64,000 nucleotides of DNA, taken from positions 620,001 to 684,000 of the forward strand of contig JALNYW010000001.1 of NCBI GenBank assembly GCA_023229665.1. The letters run 5' to 3'. Shown here piece after piece: positions 7,521 to 17,227 of the stretch. Origin of the DNA: Patescibacteria group bacterium (GTDB lineage Bacteria; Patescibacteriota; Patescibacteriia; 2-12-FULL-60-25). A program made the position numbers and the translations under genes. Within the stretch, counting starts at the first letter, position 1. The number at the start of each line of letters is the position of its first letter. The notes under the pieces were generated by a model that was given only the letters and a program-made list of their open reading frames with translations, made no database searches and was not told the DNA's origin.

Positions 7521-9371
7521 ATGAATACGACTCTCCGCAATATCCTCCTGATTATCGGGGCCGTGGTCCTGGTCGCCGCCGGACTCGCCATGGTCAATCT
7601 CGAACCCAAAAACCAACTCGACCTGGCCGGCTTCGCGAACAAGGTCCGTGACGGCCAAGTGCAGGAAATCGTCCTGCGCGGCAACCGCATGGAAGTCACG
7701 CTGACGGACAACACCAAATTCTTCGTGGACAAGGAGGAAAGCATCTCCGTCTCCGAGCTTTTGAAGAACTACGGCATCGACGAAGAAACCTCGCGAGGCA
7801 TCAAAACGACGGTGAAAGAACCGTCCGGCGTCGCCTTTTGGGGAAGCATCGCCCTGCAGACGCTCTTGCCGCTCATCCTCATCTTCGCGCTCATGATGTT
7901 CTTCTTCCGCCAGGTGCAAGGACAAAACAATCGCGCGATGAACTTCGGCCAGAGCACGGCGCGTGAAACGCCCAAGGGCCAGGAAAAAGTCACGTTTGCC
8001 GATGTCGCCGGCGTCCGCGAAGCCAAACAAGAATTGATGGAAGTCGTGGAATTTTTGAAGCAGCCGGAAAAATTCGCCAAACTCGGCGCCAAAATCCCCA
8101 AGGGCGTTTTGCTCATGGGTTCCCCGGGTACCGGGAAAACATTGCTCGCCCGCGCCGTGGCCGGTGAAGCCGACGTGCCGTTCTTGCACATCAGCGGTTC
8201 CGAATTCGTGGAGATGTTTGTCGGCGTCGGCGCTTCGCGCGTACGCGACTTGTTCACCAAAGCGAAGAAGACGGCTCCATGTATCGTCTTCATTGATGAA
8301 ATCGACGCCGTCGGACGCCAACGCGGTTCCGGCCTTGGCGGTTCGCATGATGAACGCGAACAGACCTTGAACCAAATCCTCGTCGAGATGGATGGCTTTG
8401 AACCGAACCTGGGCGTGATCGTGGTCGCCGCGACCAACCGCCCGGACGTCCTCGACCCGGCCTTGTTGCGTCCCGGCCGCTTTGACCGCCGCGTCGTGTT
8501 GGATCCGCCGGATATCCGCGACCGCGAGGAAATCCTGACCATCCACGCCAAAAACAAGCCGCTCTCCAAGGACGTGAGCTTGAAAAAGCTTGCCGAACGC
8601 ACGCCGGGCTTCTCGGGCGCCGATCTCATGAACCTCATGAACGAGGCCGCCATCCTGGCCGCACGGCGCAACCGCACCGAAGTCGGCATGAACGAGTTGC
8701 TCGAGTCCATCGAAAAGGTCATGCTCGGTCCGGAACGCAAGAGCCACTTGATGAAGGAAGACGAACGCAAGGTCACGGCCTACCACGAAGCCGGGCACGC
8801 CCTCGTCGCCCACCTCCTCCCCCACACCGATCCGGTTCAGAAGGTTTCGATCATCTCGCGCGGACGCGCGGCCGGATACACCATCAAGTTGCCGCTGGAA
8901 GACCGCACCATGAAGACGCGCGAGGAATACGTGGAAGATATCGCCATGACCATGGGCGGATACGCCGCGGAACGGATCATCTTCGGCGACATCACCACGG
9001 GCGCTTCCAACGACATGCGCCAGGCCACGGCCACGGCCCGCAGCATGGTCACGCAATGGGGCATGTCGAACCTCCTCGGTCCCCGCTCCTACGGCCGCCG
9101 CGAAGACATGATCTTCCTTGGCCGCGAAATCCACGAAGAGCGCGACTATTCCGAGTCCAAGGCGGAAATCATCGACAAGGAAATCGACCTGCTCATCAAG
9201 CAAGGACTCGAAACGGCCGAAAAGCTTATCAGCTCCAACCGTCCGGCCATGGATCGCATCGCGAACTACCTGACGACCCACGAAACCATCGAACGCGAAC
9301 AATTCGCCGATATCGTGGGCCTGCCCCCGGCGAACGCGAAGAATATCCTCAAGAAAGAAGAACAGGCCTAA
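7521..9371 (+). CDS. ftsH: ATP-dependent zinc metalloprotease FtsH
   Basis: This membrane-bound AAA protease degrades misfolded membrane proteins and short-lived regulators. Two membrane helices (about residues 5-24 and 109-130) flank a small periplasmic domain. The AAA module has Walker A (GSPGTGKT, about 202-209), Walker B ([10 protein letters not shown]) and the SRH region. The M41 protease site HEAGH is at 422-426. The length of 616 aa is normal. The -10-like TACGCT ends 11 nt before the ATG and no SD is present. Its own terminator lies inside the 3' end of the convergent gene, with a 4-nt stop overlap. Confidence 0.97.
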   Translation: MNTTLRNILLIIGAVVLVAAGLAMVNLEPKNQLDLAGFANKVRDGQVQEIVLRGNRMEVTLTDNTKFFVDKEESISVSELLKNYGIDEETSRGIKTTVKEPSGVAFWGSIALQTLLPLILIFALMMFFFRQVQGQNNRAMNFGQSTARETPKGQEKVTFADVAGVREAKQELMEVVEFLKQPEKFAKLGAKIPKGVLLMGSPGTGKTLLARAVAGEADVPFLHISGSEFVEMFVGVGASRVRDLFTKAKKTAPCIVFIDEIDAVGRQRGSGLGGSHDEREQTLNQILVEMDGFEPNLGVIVVAATNRPDVLDPALLRPGRFDRRVVLDPPDIRDREEILTIHAKNKPLSKDVSLKKLAERTPGFSGADLMNLMNEAAILAARRNRTEVGMNELLESIEKVMLGPERKSHLMKEDERKVTAYHEAGHALVAHLLPHTDPVQKVSIISRGRAAGYTIKLPLEDRTMKTREEYVEDIAMTMGGYAAERIIFGDITTGASNDMRQATATARSMVTQWGMSNLLGPRSYGRREDMIFLGREIHEERDYSESKAEIIDKEIDLLIKQGLETAEKLISSNRPAMDRIANYLTTHETIEREQFADIVGLPPANAKNILKKEEQA

Positions 9372-10060
9372 CCGGCCAACTCAGCCAACGAAACGGCGAG
9401 GGCGCGTTTGATCGCCTCGCCGTTTTTCGTTTTCCGACGAACATGTTTGTAATTTACTTCGATTTCCAATCCGGCATATCGCTTATCCGGAAACTGTTCG
9501 CGAAAATATCCGGCCGTCCCTTCCCAAACGCCCGTATAAGGGTAGTTCCGGCGAATCACCATGCCCGGCAAACGCTTTCGCAACGCCTTTTGCAAGGCGA
9601 ACGCCACCGTCTTTTCCTGCGAACGTTTGGGATCAAAGAGAATGCCGACGTCACAATTCCGCACCTTCCCCTTCCATACCGGCGTGAAGGAATGAGAGAT
9701 CACGAGCAAAGCCGGAACTTGTTTCCGAATATCTTTTTCAACCGCACGCATGAATGGATGCCAGTAACGATCCAATAGGCTCGACTTCTCCTGGCGAGAG
9801 AGTGACTTCGTGAGTTCGCCCCAGCGATTTTTTGGCTTGTAGTTATCCGGTTCAATCAAGAGGCGCGAAACCGGGAACACGTGCAGCGGCGCATTCAAGC
9901 GACGTTTCAGCTCTTTTGCGACGTCCAAGGCACCCGGATCAAATCCCCAATGCGTTTTGAGAAGCTTCTTGGAAGCTTGGCTCGAAAACAATTTGGCGTA
10001 GGCAGACGGGATGGCGTTTGTGGCATGTACGCACGCGAGAACGAGTCGGAAACGCTTCAT
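9368..10060 (-). CDS. N-formylglutamate amidohydrolase-like protein
   Basis: This 230-aa protein shows the family pattern of N-formylglutamate amidohydrolases, zinc carboxypeptidase-like hydrolases. It has an early His region (ACVHATNAIP), then EPDNYKPKNRWGELTK, HSFTPVW followed by RNCDVGILFDP, and GLEIEVNYKHV near the end. The substrate is uncertain, since no histidine-degradation genes are nearby. The ATG at 10060 is chosen because the longer frame upstream runs antisense through the next gene. It ends 4 nt inside ftsH's stop. Confidence 0.75.
   Translation of the reverse strand: MKRFRLVLACVHATNAIPSAYAKLFSSQASKKLLKTHWGFDPGALDVAKELKRRLNAPLHVFPVSRLLIEPDNYKPKNRWGELTKSLSRQEKSSLLDRYWHPFMRAVEKDIRKQVPALLVISHSFTPVWKGKVRNCDVGILFDPKRSQEKTVAFALQKALRKRLPGMVIRRNYPYTGVWEGTAGYFREQFPDKRYAGLEIEVNYKHVRRKTKNGEAIKRALAVSLAELAG
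9391..9427 (+). terminator. ftsH terminator embedded in convergent gene
   Basis: An 11-bp perfect stem AAACGGCGAGG / CCTCGCCGTTT is followed by T residues. It lies wholly inside the 3' coding end of the amidohydrolase-like gene, 20 nt past the ftsH stop. Confidence 0.8.
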
Positions 10061-10132
10061 AGGTTCTTCACAGGATACCTCATGACCATGCAAAGGGTCT
10101 TTTTTTAGCCTCCGTGATATACTTTTTGCTGT

Positions 10133-11140
10133 ATGATCCGCAAAAACAAAAAGATACACCGCCCCTTGTACCGCGAAATTGTCCCCGCCTCGATTAAAGG
10201 CGCGTGGCGCCATCGCTGGCTCTGGCCGATCGCGCTTTTGGCTGGCCTGATCCAGACCGGCGGCATCATTGATGCCGTGTTGCTTTCCCTGCGCCGTATC
10301 CGGCTTGAATCGGTGACCTTGTTTGACGCTTCTTGGGGCGAATCCATTGGCGCGATCTGGAGCCGCATCATCGGCGCTCCGGACTTGATCGCGAAGATTT
10401 TGGAAGCGCAAAACTTTATCGTGGGCCTGACCGTGGTCGTCGCGACCCTCGGCCTCGCGTTCATCTGCCAAGGAGCTCTCGCGTATGGCATTGGCGGTTC
10501 GATCCGTGGACGCATGCCGAATTTCAAAGAAAGCCTGCACGCAGGCGCGAAAGCCCTGGGACGCATCTTTGCATTGAACTTGGTCACGCTCGGACTTACG
10601 TGGCTCGCACGTTTCCTCATGCTCGTACCGCTTGCCGTGTTCAGCCAGCAGCCATCCGCCGGTTTGGCCGTCGCTTCGGTCGGCATTTCCATCGTCTATA
10701 TCCTGGCCGTGCTCTCGCTGACCGCCATCCATTTCTTCGCCTTGAACGCCATCGTCTTGAATGACGCGCATGTCACTCCGGCCTTGGAGCGCGCGGCCCT
10801 GATGCTTCGCTCGTCCTGGCTCACCATCATCGAGATCGCGATCATTCTCTTCTTCGTGGGTTTGTTGACCATGGGCGTCGGGTTGCTCCTCTTCCTCGCG
10901 ATGTGGGTTCCGATTTTCCTCCTTCAGCTCGGCGCGGCGCTCCTCAATATGAGCGGCCTGTTCATCTTCGCGAACTTCATCGGCACCATCCTGTTCTTCG
11001 TCGTCATGCTTTCAGCCGGCGCGTTCAACGTCTCCTTCCAATACCGCGCCTGGAATCTGCTATACGTGCGCTTGGGCGAAGGCGGGGCGGTCGCGAAAAT
11101 CCACCGCATCCTGCGTTCCATGCTGGGCATCCAGCCCTAA
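10133..11140 (+). CDS. Polytopic membrane protein, unknown
   Basis: The 335-aa protein is very hydrophobic. Helices are likely at about 30-50, 95-125, 145-170, 180-215, 235-265 and 275-310. The layout resembles the membrane-domain family often annotated as glycerophosphoryl diester phosphodiesterase membrane domain (no catalytic part), and the visible part of the first gene in the window. TATACT lies 9 nt before the ATG, so the mRNA leader would be nearly absent. The PilB-like ATPase follows after 12 nt and is probably co-transcribed. The function is unknown. Confidence 0.75.
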   Translation: MIRKNKKIHRPLYREIVPASIKGAWRHRWLWPIALLAGLIQTGGIIDAVLLSLRRIRLESVTLFDASWGESIGAIWSRIIGAPDLIAKILEAQNFIVGLTVVVATLGLAFICQGALAYGIGGSIRGRMPNFKESLHAGAKALGRIFALNLVTLGLTWLARFLMLVPLAVFSQQPSAGLAVASVGISIVYILAVLSLTAIHFFALNAIVLNDAHVTPALERAALMLRSSWLTIIEIAIILFFVGLLTMGVGLLLFLAMWVPIFLLQLGAALLNMSGLFIFANFIGTILFFVVMLSAGAFNVSFQYRAWNLLYVRLGEGGAVAKIHRILRSMLGIQP

Positions 11141-11152
11141 TCCGTCCGGGCT

Positions 11153-13012
11153 ATGGCCAATAACACGACGTCCATCGAGGACCTCCTAAAGAAAGCCCGC
11201 GCCGCCAATGCGGCCAAACAACCGCCTGCCGATCCGACCAAGCAGGCGTCGTCTTCGAAACAGGCCAAAGCCGCCGGCCCGGCCATCGCGCCCACCCAGG
11301 CCAAGTTGCAGGAAACCATGGGGAATGTGCGCTTGGGCGAAAAAGAACGCGAAACGGCGGAAAAGGCGGCCTCCACCGGACTGCCCTATATCCAATTGCG
11401 CGGCTTCCCTATTGCGCCGGAAGCCCTTTCTTTGCTTACGCGGGATGTCGCGACGACCTTGAATGCCGTCATCTTCTTTCTCGTGGGCGATGAGATCCGT
11501 ATCGGGACCACCAATCCAACCAAGGAGGTCCAGCGCATGGCCGAGCGCGTGGCGAAAGAGCGGCATGCCAACGTTTCGACGTATTTGATTTCGGAAGACA
11601 GCCTGCAATACGCGCTCAAGCTTTACGACAAGCTGCCGACGCCGAAAGAAGTCATCTACGGCTATCGCATCGAAGAGGAGGACCTCGCAAAATACGAAAA
11701 AGAAATCGGGAATTTGGAAGATTTACAAAAAAAGATCGGCGAAGTCAGCACCACCGACCTCATCACTTTGATGTTCGGCGCGGGTTTGAAAATCGGCGCA
11801 TCGGACATCCACGTCGAAGCCGAAGAGGAAGACGTCAAAATCCGCTTCCGTTTGGATGGGCGATTGCGCGATGCCGCATCCCTCCCAAAAACCGCATGGA
11901 AACAGATGATCGGCCGCCTCAAGCTCTTGGCCGGCGTCAAAATCAACATTGAAGACGTCCCCCAGGACGGCCGCATCACTATTTATCTGACGAACGAGAA
12001 GATCGACATCCGCGTCAGCTTTTTACCGACGGCGTTTGGCGAATCGGTGGTCATGCGTATCTTGCGCCCGAAGGCGGTCGCGCTTGAATTTGATGATCTC
12101 GGCATCCGCGGCAAGGCCCTGGAATCGCTCCAGGCCGAAATCGAAAAACCGAACGGCATGATCATCACCACCGGTCCGACCGGCTCAGGTAAGACGACCA
12201 CGCTCTACGCCATCTTGAAACGCTTGAATACGCCGACGGAAAAGATCATCACGCTGGAAGATCCGATTGAATATAAGCTGCAGGGCATCAACCAGAGCCA
12301 GGTAGAACACTCCAAGGGTTATGACTTCGCAAAGGGTTTGCGTTCGATTTTGCGCCAAGACCCGGATATCGTGATGGTCGGTGAAATCCGCGACGTGGAA
12401 ACGGCCGATATTGCGATCCAGGCTGCATTGACCGGCCACTTGGTCGTTTCGACCATCCACACGAATAGCGCGGCCGGCGCCATCCCCCGTTTTCTCTCCA
12501 TGGGCGTAAAGCCGTTCTTGCTTGCCCCGGCTTTGAACGCCGTCATCGGCCAGCGTCTCGTGCGACGCTTGAAAAAGGACATGGCGATTCCGGCCAAGCT
12601 CTCGGCCGCGAAAATGAAACAGGTGAAAGAAATCCTCAGCTCGCTATCCCCCGCATCCGGCGAAAAGGTGAACTTGGATAAACTCGTCTTCTACGAACCG
12701 GATCCCAAAAAAGTGACGCCCGCCGATGACGGCTACAAGGGCCGTGTCGGTATTTACGAAATCTTCACCATGACGCCGGAAATTGAAGATTTGCTGCTGT
12801 CCGAAAAAGACGTGTCCGAATATAAAATCCAGGATGTCGCCGTGAAGAACGGTATGATTACCATGGCCCAAGACGGCTTGTTGAAAGCGCTCGATGGCCT
12901 GACCAGCGTGGACGAGGTGCTCGCCGTCGCGAACGTGGATTCCACCAATTTTGAAACCGAGACGGCAACCGGAGACGTAAAAACCGAAGCGGAAACAAAG
13001 GAGGCGGAATAA
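11153..13012 (+). CDS. pilB: Type IV pilus assembly ATPase PilB / GspE family
   Basis: This 619-aa hexameric ATPase powers pilus extension or type II-like secretion. An Ala/Lys-rich tail of about 70 residues precedes the MshEN-like N-terminal domain. The ATPase core has Walker A (GPTGSGKTTT, about 340), an Asp box (LEDPIEY), Walker B/His box (QDPDIVMVGEIRD) and VVSTIHTNSAAG. The usual tetra-Cys zinc motif in the C-terminal part is missing, since that region has no Cys. No other pil genes are in the window. Its stop directly abuts the convergent 82-aa gene. Confidence 0.92.
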   Translation: MANNTTSIEDLLKKARAANAAKQPPADPTKQASSSKQAKAAGPAIAPTQAKLQETMGNVRLGEKERETAEKAASTGLPYIQLRGFPIAPEALSLLTRDVATTLNAVIFFLVGDEIRIGTTNPTKEVQRMAERVAKERHANVSTYLISEDSLQYALKLYDKLPTPKEVIYGYRIEEEDLAKYEKEIGNLEDLQKKIGEVSTTDLITLMFGAGLKIGASDIHVEAEEEDVKIRFRLDGRLRDAASLPKTAWKQMIGRLKLLAGVKINIEDVPQDGRITIYLTNEKIDIRVSFLPTAFGESVVMRILRPKAVALEFDDLGIRGKALESLQAEIEKPNGMIITTGPTGSGKTTTLYAILKRLNTPTEKIITLEDPIEYKLQGINQSQVEHSKGYDFAKGLRSILRQDPDIVMVGEIRDVETADIAIQAALTGHLVVSTIHTNSAAGAIPRFLSMGVKPFLLAPALNAVIGQRLVRRLKKDMAIPAKLSAAKMKQVKEILSSLSPASGEKVNLDKLVFYEPDPKKVTPADDGYKGRVGIYEIFTMTPEIEDLLLSEKDVSEYKIQDVAVKNGMITMAQDGLLKALDGLTSVDEVLAVANVDSTNFETETATGDVKTEAETKEAE

Positions 13013-13261
13013 TTACAGCACACACATTTCCTCCAGCCTCCAGTTCAGCGATTCGGTGTGAAAAGCGAGGCGGTAAGAATTCGCGTCATCCGTCACGGAA
13101 AAATAATAAACTTTTTCGCGTCCGACGCGTTCCGCATGCACCAAGGTCACTTTACGGATTTGGTGGTATTGCGTTCCCCACTTGAACATCATGGGTTCGG
13201 GCCGGGCGTTCTTAAAGGCCACGAGCACCTCCACGGGCTCGCGTACGGATTCGTAGGACAT
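13013..13261 (-). CDS. Small DUF6504-like protein downstream of lexA
   Basis: The 82-aa soluble protein begins SYESVREPVEVLVAF and has a beta-rich pattern with conserved-looking Trp residues (FKWGTQYHQI, LNWRLEEM). It faintly resembles DUF6504 proteins, which often sit with SOS/translesion genes. It starts 4 nt after the lexA stop, so it is probably co-transcribed with lexA and SOS-controlled. The function is unknown. Confidence 0.65.
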   Translation of the reverse strand: MSYESVREPVEVLVAFKNARPEPMMFKWGTQYHQIRKVTLVHAERVGREKVYYFSVTDDANSYRLAFHTESLNWRLEEMCVL

Positions 13262-13265
13262 ACTG

Positions 13266-13877
13266 TTAACGGTAGGCGCGGATTACCGCTTTAACGACTC
13301 CCTGAATGAGCGGGTCATAACAATAGATGGGCTTCATCGTCTTATTGGCCGGCTGCAGACGGATCCGATCCTTCTCGCGATAGAACTTCTTGAGCGTGGC
13401 GTAGGCGTTTTCGAGCAAAGCGACCACGACATCGCCGTTTTTCGGCGAAGGGTTGTGTTCCACGATTACGTAATCGCCATCGTGGATGCCTTCGTCGATC
13501 ATGGATTCGCCTTTCACGCGCAAAACATACGAATTCGCCGAGTTCGGCACAAGATCCACCGGCACCGCAAAGGTTTCGCGTTCTTCCAAAGCCTCGATCG
13601 GCTGTCCGGCCGTGATCAAACCCTTGAGCGGGAGGACGACGCTCCGTCCCCAACGAACCGCCTTGTCGGTCGGTTCGAGCTCACGACCCCCTCCGCCATC
13701 ACCCTCACGTAAAAATCCACGACCACGCAGGGCTTGCACATGAGCATGCACCGTGGAGGGAGAAGCGAGCTCCAATCCACTCGCGATTTCGCGATACGAC
13801 GGCGGGAATCCGCGGTCATTGATGAAGTTCACGATGAAATCGAGGACTTCTTTTTGTTTTGGTGTGAGCGGCGGCAT
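13266..13877 (-). CDS. lexA: LexA repressor
   Basis: This 203-aa SOS repressor and self-cleaving protease has an N-terminal winged helix (residues 1-65, with PPSYREIASGLELASPSTVHAHV as recognition region). The cleavage site is Ala90-Gly91 in LITAGQP, and the catalytic pair is Ser125 (GESM) and Lys163 (ATLKKF). The ATG at 13877 is chosen because it begins the standard PLTPKQKEVLDFI start; the longer frame would read through the promoter. The promoter carries GTTC repeats, so autoregulation is likely. The downstream 82-aa gene shares the unit. Confidence 0.96.
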   Translation of the reverse strand: MPPLTPKQKEVLDFIVNFINDRGFPPSYREIASGLELASPSTVHAHVQALRGRGFLREGDGGGGRELEPTDKAVRWGRSVVLPLKGLITAGQPIEALEERETFAVPVDLVPNSANSYVLRVKGESMIDEGIHDGDYVIVEHNPSPKNGDVVVALLENAYATLKKFYREKDRIRLQPANKTMKPIYCYDPLIQGVVKAVIRAYR

Positions 13878-13895
13878 AGGGATAAGGGGCTTACA

Positions 13896-13929
13896 GAACA
13901 AAAATAGAACGGGAGCGAACAAAAGTCAA
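13896..13929 (-). promoter_or_regulatory. lexA promoter with GTTC direct-repeat operator
   Basis: Reading the minus strand, TTGACT (13924-13929) and TATTTT (13901-13906) are 17 bp apart. GTTC occurs three times (13917-13920, 13907-13910, 13896-13899). The last two are separated by 7 nt, matching the GTTC-N7-GTTC SOS box known from alphaproteobacteria. The repeats cover the spacer, the -10 and the +1 region, the expected place for a repressor site. Confidence 0.7.
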
Positions 13930-13992
13930 ACGCCTGTTTTTATTGATATTTCGATATTTATCCACAACGACCATGCTACAATCCTTTCAAAC

Positions 13993-14805
13993 ATGATTTC
14001 CGTATCCGGTTTCCATCAAAAGAAACGCCTGATGTTCGCCGGCGTTGCGTGCTTATGTTTAACGCTTGGCGTGGCTTTTTACGGCACCGTGGCGGCCGTG
14101 AGCGATAATGAAGTGTTGGCCGTCGCGCAATTGCGCGTGATTGATCCGGTAAAAAAGACGGTGAGCGATGGTTCCGCGACCTTTATCTCCCCCGATGGAT
14201 ATCTTTTGACCAATTACCATGTCGTCCAACCGGCGCTGGAAGAAGAAAAAAGCGTTCCCCTGCTCTGCCTGACGCTCGACGCGCGCAAACCGCCGCAATG
14301 CATCCCGACCGTGATCAACATCGCGGCCTATGATGAAGAAAAAGATTTGGCTTTATTGAAAATAAAAAGCGTGATGGTCAAAGGCACCCAAGGCTGGACG
14401 GATTTTGATACGTTTATCAAAGAAAAAGGATTCACGGTGAATCACGTGCGCTTTGATCGCACGGCCACCGAAGAAAACATCAGTCTCGGGGAACAGATGC
14501 AAATCCTCGGTTATCCCTTAGCCGGAGGCCGGAGCATCACCTATACGCTCGGGGTGGTGAGCGGTTTTGAACGCAAAGAAACGGAAGAAGATTTCATGCC
14601 CTGGCTCATCAAAACCGATGCGAAACTGAATCCGGGCAGTTCCGGCGGCGCGGCCTTCAACATGGCGAACGAATATATCGGCGTGCCGACTCTCGTGCGC
14701 GGCGGCGTCGGCAATATCGGCTACATCATTTCGCTTCCAGTGGTGAATGAATTTTTGGCTGGAACGGGAATCACGATCAATACAAGCCAGATCACGAAGA
14801 AGTAA
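13993..14805 (+). CDS. Secreted/membrane-anchored trypsin-like serine protease
   Basis: The 270-aa S1-family protease has an N-terminal signal or anchor helix (residues 13-36). The catalytic His is in LLTNYHVV, Asp in EKDLALLKI and Ser in NPGSSGGAAF, so the triad is complete. There is no PDZ domain, unlike DegP/HtrA. It probably acts outside the membrane on unknown substrates. The ATG at 13993 is preceded by TACAAT ending 10 nt upstream. It is divergent from lexA, and a strong terminator follows. Confidence 0.85.
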   Translation: MISVSGFHQKKRLMFAGVACLCLTLGVAFYGTVAAVSDNEVLAVAQLRVIDPVKKTVSDGSATFISPDGYLLTNYHVVQPALEEEKSVPLLCLTLDARKPPQCIPTVINIAAYDEEKDLALLKIKSVMVKGTQGWTDFDTFIKEKGFTVNHVRFDRTATEENISLGEQMQILGYPLAGGRSITYTLGVVSGFERKETEEDFMPWLIKTDAKLNPGSSGGAAFNMANEYIGVPTLVRGGVGNIGYIISLPVVNEFLAGTGITINTSQITKK

Positions 14806-14806
14806 G

Positions 14807-14836
14807 AACGCCTCCTTGACACGGGAGGCGTTTTTC
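14807..14836 (+). terminator. Terminator after the serine protease
   Basis: AACGCCTCC / GGGAGGCGTT with a TTGACAC-type loop is followed by T residues, directly after the stop codon. Confidence 0.85.
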
Positions 14837-14921
14837 GGAACGTGGTGTAAGTAAGCGACAGGAACGCGGCGAAAGATCCGGCTACGGATAGCGTCGCGGA
14901 CTGCGCGCCCTTGCTCCGCCT

Positions 14922-17057
14922 ATGATTGCACGCCTGGCGGCCTGGCTTTTGGCTGTCCCGTTGTTTGGCGCCTATGGGTTCTTCCTATTCATTCCGACGG
15001 CATTCGCCGAACGCCCTGCCGGTCCCTTGCTGATCGGCGAAGTCGCCTGGGCCGGATCAGCCAAATCCACCGCGGACGAGTGGCTTGAGCTCTGGAACCT
15101 GGGCGAAGTGCCGCTCGATCTCACGGGCTACAAACTCCTGGGCGCGGGCGGAGCGGATGGCATTGCGCTTACGGGACAAGTTATCCCTCCACAATCCGCC
15201 CTTCTGATCGCAAATTATTCGGCGAGCGATACCAAAAGCGCCTTGGCCATTGATCCGCCATTCATCACCAGCGCCGTATCCCTGCCGAATGACGGGCTCC
15301 ATATCCAACTTCTTGATGATGCGGGCCTGATGATTGATGAAACCGGTGACGGATCGGCGCTTGCAGGCTCAAGCACGCCGACCAGGGCTTCCATGATCCG
15401 CAAGCAAGACGGCTCTTGGTTTACGGCCGACACGCGAGATCGTTTTGATGAAGGCATCGCCGATTTCGGCACGCCCGGCATCTGCGATGGCTGTACATGG
15501 GTCGAACCAACGCCGACCTCGACCGAACCCGTCATAACGCCGACTTCGACCCAGGAAATCATTCCGGACGTAGAACCTGTATCCGAGGTCATCCCAACCA
15601 CTACAACGGCAGAAGTTGCGACAACGACCGTCATCACGACCGTCATCGACACCCCTCCTCCGATGTTGATGATCCCGACCGTGACTTCGACGCCCAGCGT
15701 TCAGCAGAACGTACAAACCGTCACCGTCGTGGTGGACTATCCGAAATTTCGGCTGCAACGCATCCACCCCGCGCCTCCATCCGGACAAAAAGAATGGGTG
15801 GAACTGGTCTTGCCTGATGGGTTACAGCTTGATGCGTTGAACGGCTATGCGCTGTATGACGCCACCGGGCGCATCGCCCTCTTCCCACCGGCTGACATGA
15901 CCCTCATTTCCCAAATCGGACAAACCGTTCGCATCCAACTGACCAGCGCAAAACTCAATAATGGCGGCGATACGGTTGAATTACATCGCCCCGACGGTAG
16001 CGTGGTTGAACGCATGACCTATGGCCAAACCCCCTCAGCTCAAAGTTGGATGAAAAACTCGGAAGAAATGGCTTGGGTCTTGGATGGCGAGGTGGAAACA
16101 GAAATTGAGCAAGCGGTTATCACGACTCCACCGCCGGATACGATTGAACTGCCCACTCTGGATCATGAGCCGAGGGGTGACAGCGAGTCGGGTTCCATCC
16201 GCAACGAGAGCGGAAGCGACGTTGCGGAGGGTGACGAGCTGGCAGGACCCCGAGGCGAAAAGGCGGCAGGACCCGTCGCAAAACCAAAAACCAAAACCAC
16301 CAAAAAGACCGCAGCTAAGGCTCCTGACGCCGCTCTCGAAGTCACTCACGCTATGCTTACAAAAATAGATCCTAATATTCGCATCTCCATCAAAGGAACC
16401 GTGGCTACCAAGCCCGGCATCGTCAACAAAAATTATTACGTGCTTCTCTCCCCCGACGGCCATGGCGTACTTGTGCGCGGGAGCAGCAAACAACCCACGC
16501 CCAAACTTGGAGAAACCGTACGCGTCACTGGTACACTCACGTTGAATGATGACGGTTTATCACTCGGCGTCGGCACGAAGGACAAATGGGAACAGATCGA
16601 ACCGGTCGCGTTTCCCACCCCACGACCCGTCGATCTCAATGCTCCTGATATGGAGGACGGGTGGAGCTTGATCGAAGTGACCGGCACGGTACGCGAAGTC
16701 GCTTCCGGCGGAGTAACGCTCGACTTGGGCGATGCCATGCTCGAAGTCAAAATCAAAAGCGCCTCCGGCTATCGCGCCTCACGTTTTAAGGAAGGCGACG
16801 TGCTGCGAGTACGCGGCTTGCTCGACGATCGTGGGGATGAGCCCTGGCTCCTCGTCCGCATGACGGAGGACATAGCCATCATCTCCCACGCCGAACTCGC
16901 CAAACCCGTCGAACCCAAACGCAGCCTGCCTGACTGGCTCCCGTTCGGCGCGGCCGGCATGACCATCGCCGTCTCCGAAGGGTATCGTCGCTTCAAGCGC
17001 GTCCGCCACGAACACCGCGAACGCGTACTCGCCGCTTCACTCTCCAATTCTTCCTGA
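14922..17057 (+). CDS. Large secreted lamin-tail-domain (LTD) protein
   Basis: The 711-aa protein has a signal peptide (cleavage near AFA-ERP, residue 30). A first LTD domain (about 36-150) carries the ADEWLELWN pattern, and a long Thr/Pro/Val linker (195-265) follows. A second LTD-like domain (about 270-400, QKEWVELV) precedes a charged Lys/Pro linker. An OB-fold-like domain (about 475-650) is followed by a weak C-terminal hydrophobic segment and basic tail. LTD proteins in CPR bacteria are surface proteins, some with nuclease-like roles. No nuclease motif is seen here, so a structural or adhesion role is only inferred. Confidence 0.8.
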   Translation: MIARLAAWLLAVPLFGAYGFFLFIPTAFAERPAGPLLIGEVAWAGSAKSTADEWLELWNLGEVPLDLTGYKLLGAGGADGIALTGQVIPPQSALLIANYSASDTKSALAIDPPFITSAVSLPNDGLHIQLLDDAGLMIDETGDGSALAGSSTPTRASMIRKQDGSWFTADTRDRFDEGIADFGTPGICDGCTWVEPTPTSTEPVITPTSTQEIIPDVEPVSEVIPTTTTAEVATTTVITTVIDTPPPMLMIPTVTSTPSVQQNVQTVTVVVDYPKFRLQRIHPAPPSGQKEWVELVLPDGLQLDALNGYALYDATGRIALFPPADMTLISQIGQTVRIQLTSAKLNNGGDTVELHRPDGSVVERMTYGQTPSAQSWMKNSEEMAWVLDGEVETEIEQAVITTPPPDTIELPTLDHEPRGDSESGSIRNESGSDVAEGDELAGPRGEKAAGPVAKPKTKTTKKTAAKAPDAALEVTHAMLTKIDPNIRISIKGTVATKPGIVNKNYYVLLSPDGHGVLVRGSSKQPTPKLGETVRVTGTLTLNDDGLSLGVGTKDKWEQIEPVAFPTPRPVDLNAPDMEDGWSLIEVTGTVREVASGGVTLDLGDAMLEVKIKSASGYRASRFKEGDVLRVRGLLDDRGDEPWLLVRMTEDIAIISHAELAKPVEPKRSLPDWLPFGAAGMTIAVSEGYRRFKRVRHEHRERVLAASLSNSS

Positions 17058-17058
17058 T

Positions 17059-17211
17059 ATGCTCGCCCTCCGACCCGCCGATTCCCACGCGCAATCCATT
17101 ATCCAAGATTTGATTGTCGCCGTCTGGGAACTTCAGGATTTAACCCGCGATCTCCATCGCGAAACGCAGGCATTAAACGAGGCGCTTCGCGAAACGAAAA
17201 CGTCCCCCTAA
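17059..17211 (+). CDS. Possible small helical protein (50 aa)
   Basis: The ATG overlaps the region of the preceding stop (TGATATG) and the frame encodes a plausible amphipathic helix (QSIIQDLIVAVWELQDLTRDL). Its TAA sits exactly in the loop of the following terminator. There is no SD. It resembles small helical CPR proteins but could be chance. Confidence 0.4.
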   Translation: MLALRPADSHAQSIIQDLIVAVWELQDLTRDLHRETQALNEALRETKTSP

Positions 17212-17224
17212 TGGGGGACGTTTT
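17197..17224 (+). terminator. Terminator after the LTD operon
   Basis: A perfect 12-bp stem AAAACGTCCCCC / GGGGGACGTTTT has a TAAT loop. Confidence 0.9.
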
Positions 17225-17227
17225 CTA

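Noticed and set aside
7503..9302. A 599-codon minus-strand frame opposite ftsH
   Set aside because: It is the shadow of ftsH codon bias, with Phe/Asp/His-rich composition and no motif.
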